Below are positions 43,810 through 44,956 of a stretch of DNA of 44,956 nucleotides, one piece after another. Made by a program: the position numbers and the translations under genes. The notes below the pieces were generated by a model. The model searched no databases and was not told the DNA's origin. It worked only from the letters and a program-made list of their open reading frames with translations. The stretch lies in assembly GCA_025356435.1 (NCBI GenBank), contig JANXSY010000226.1:1-44956 (forward strand), in the 5' to 3' direction. The stretch comes from Isosphaeraceae bacterium. Its GTDB lineage: Bacteria; Planctomycetota; Planctomycetia; Isosphaerales; Isosphaeraceae. How positions within the stretch are numbered: the stretch's first letter is position 1; each line of letters starts with the position of its first letter.

Positions 43810-44468
43810 AACTTCTCTTCATATACATCTGTTAATTGGGTTTTAAACGTGAACGCACATAAGATATTGTGATTTAAATGAGTTTCCATATTTGAATAGG
43901 CTAACCACTTCTGCGGGCATCCATTCACGTCCCCCTTGTACTCCTATAGCAAGGAAGTTGTTTCCCAACCATTGGTCTTTCCTTGCAACTCCACGGTCAC
44001 GGCCTTGCCGGAAATAACTGGATTGGTAAGGCAAACCAGGGTCTGGGCAGGGTTTTCGGCAGTGGTTTGAACAAAAGAAGCAAACCAAATCAATGCAGCC
44101 ATAGCCTACATGCGGTGCGAAAAATTCAATTGGCTTCTCTTGATGTATGGCATTCTGGGCTGTCTTCTCTGTGAGCGACTGAATACCCGAACTCAGTCGC
44201 GGGAATTGTCAATTTCGGTCTTTTCAAAATAAATTTCGAGATACACAGAAATAGCGATCAGGCAGTCCTAAAGGTATGCATCAATAGCAAAAAAAGGTCG
44301 GTTCATGAGCAGCCCCCAAGTTCATGAAATCGCTAGAGGGTCTTGTTATGGCCGTTTATACGGTCTAGGTCACACTCGTCGCGATGGACAAGCAAAGTCA
44401 AAGAAGAAGACACTGGTCGCGTACGACCAGTGTCACCCGGATATCTTCATCTGAGCTTCGAGCTGCCG
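43810..44468. other. Relatively AT-rich gene-poor stretch
   Basis: About 660 bp of visibly lower GC than its neighbours. Only short frames occur (81 aa minus at 43843-44088, 63 aa plus at 43983-44174), neither with a ribosome site or known motif. It contains a hairpin GCGACTGA-N10-TCAGTCGC (44175-44200) followed by TTTCGGTCTTTTC. It may hold an RNA gene or a decayed mobile element, but nothing identifies either. Confidence 0.5.
44409..44434 (-). terminator. Rho-independent terminator of the DinB gene
   Basis: GACACTGGTCG (44409-44419) and CGACCAGTGTC (44424-44434) are perfect complements around CGTA. On the minus strand the stem is followed by TTCTTCTTTG. It lies 34 bp after the stop of the DinB gene. 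Confidence 0.75.
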
Positions 44469-44956
44469 TCAGATCGCGATCGGCTTGCCCAGCTTGCGGC
44501 GGACGGCGACGTACTGGCCGACGTGCATCAGCTCGTGGTTGCCGATGAGCATCAGGGTCGCGCCGTTGGTCGCGGCCATCCGGCGGACGGATTCGGGGCC
44601 GGGGGCGTCGAGTTCGGCGTCGGTCATCTCGTTGAGGAGACCCTTGGTCGCCTCGCGCTGGGCGGTGTAGAGGCGGAGATAGTCTTCGACCGCGTGATAC
44701 TTCGAAGGGTCGTCGACGTTCGTCGTCTCGCGGCCGTGGCCTTCTTCCCAACCCTCGGGAAGGGCGGGGGAGGTGCCGGGCTTGATCGCGTCGACAAATT
44801 TCGCCTCGGTCGCGAGCAGGTGGCCGAGTTGCCAGGCGATGTGGTTCTGGCCCGGCACGGGGCGGACGAGCAGGTCGGCGGCCGTGAGGTCGGCGAGGTA
44901 CGCCTTGGTGATGTTCTCAGCCATGGCGTAAGTTCCGAGTATGGCATCCTTGGCAT
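44469..44956 (-). CDS. DinB-superfamily protein (5' end beyond window)
   Basis: A four-helix-bundle metal protein of the DinB/YfiT superfamily. The His triad is visible in HIAWQLGHLL and NHELMHVGQY. The frame remains open to the window edge: before the internal Met at 44924 it reads AKDAILGTYA, which matches family N-termini, so the real start lies just outside, probably one or two codons further. Starting at 44924 would give 151 aa but lose helix one. Members include thiol transferases; the substrate is unknown. A strong terminator follows at 44409-44434. Confidence 0.85.
   Translation of the reverse strand, partial: AKDAILGTYAMAENITKAYLADLTAADLLVRPVPGQNHIAWQLGHLLATEAKFVDAIKPGTSPALPEGWEEGHGRETTNVDDPSKYHAVEDYLRLYTAQREATKGLLNEMTDAELDAPGPESVRRMAATNGATLMLIGNHELMHVGQYVAVRRKLGKPIAI

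Noticed and set aside
43843..44174. Two short overlapping frames (81 aa minus, 63 aa plus)
   Set aside because: No ribosome site, no known motif; left as part of the AT-rich gap.
44624..44956. Minus-strand frame beginning with ATG at the window edge
   Set aside because: Out of frame with the DinB-family His motifs; low-complexity Ser/Arg translation.

Overview
The window looks like chromosome from a GC-rich planctomycete, most likely family Isosphaeraceae (Singulisphaera/Paludisphaera/Isosphaera relatives). I infer this from gene content, not from a search. The signs are a planctomycete-type cytochrome c plus WD40 secreted protein beside a large pre-peptidase-like secreted protein, a PEP-CTERM beta-propeller, an Uma2 nuclease, many secreted or membrane-anchored proteins of unknown function, and frequent GTG/TTG starts. 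There are no rRNA, tRNA or CRISPR arrays that I can recognise, and no intact insertion sequence.

Left part (1-16012, almost all minus strand). In transcription order from 8236 down: a TerC-family membrane protein, two tandem diverged TPR paralogues (one with a SEC-C zinc motif), hisI, a class V aminotransferase and serA (cut by the window edge). The last two can supply the first two steps of serine synthesis. A plus-strand secreted VWA protein follows. Next is a minus-strand group of three membrane-anchored Pro-rich/coiled-coil proteins (9254-13657), two of them overlapping by 4 bp and sharing an architecture. Bifunctional HldE (ADP-heptose synthesis) and a small secreted protein close the block.

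Middle part (16298-30972). A plus-strand run holds folC, a zinc-ribbon membrane protein, DUF423, a double-ACT protein and a UPF0210/PFL protein; the last three overlap, and the last uses a TTG start. A minus-strand block then carries DUF2171, an amino-acid ABC ATPase, a fused binding-protein/permease, Uma2, an HpnI/ceramide-glucosyltransferase-like GT and an exported zinc-ribbon protein. Plus-strand genes then encode an exported isoaspartyl methyltransferase, a large secreted glycosidase-like protein lacking normal catalytic residues and a sugar-nucleotide epimerase. The epimerase collides tail-to-tail with a HAD phosphatase.

Right part (31136-44956). A xylose-isomerase-like protein is followed by a HEPN gene broken by an in-frame amber, overlapping an unknown 205-aa protein, then a 64-aa protein. 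A multiply broken composite pseudogene (DUF4919 remnant plus polysaccharide-export tail) and DUF3309 come next. After these lie the WD40/cytochrome c and pre-peptidase-like proteins, a PEP-CTERM propeller, a molybdopterin oxidoreductase overlapping a CSCC glutaredoxin, a secreted unknown, a relatively AT-rich gene-poor stretch, and a DinB protein whose start lies just past the edge.

The strongest unexplained signals are: a dispersed ~90-98-bp palindromic element in three intergenic gaps; the HEPN/205-aa/64-aa cluster with its amber; the composite pseudogene; the three-gene coiled-coil envelope module; and the PIMT/pseudo-glycosidase pair.
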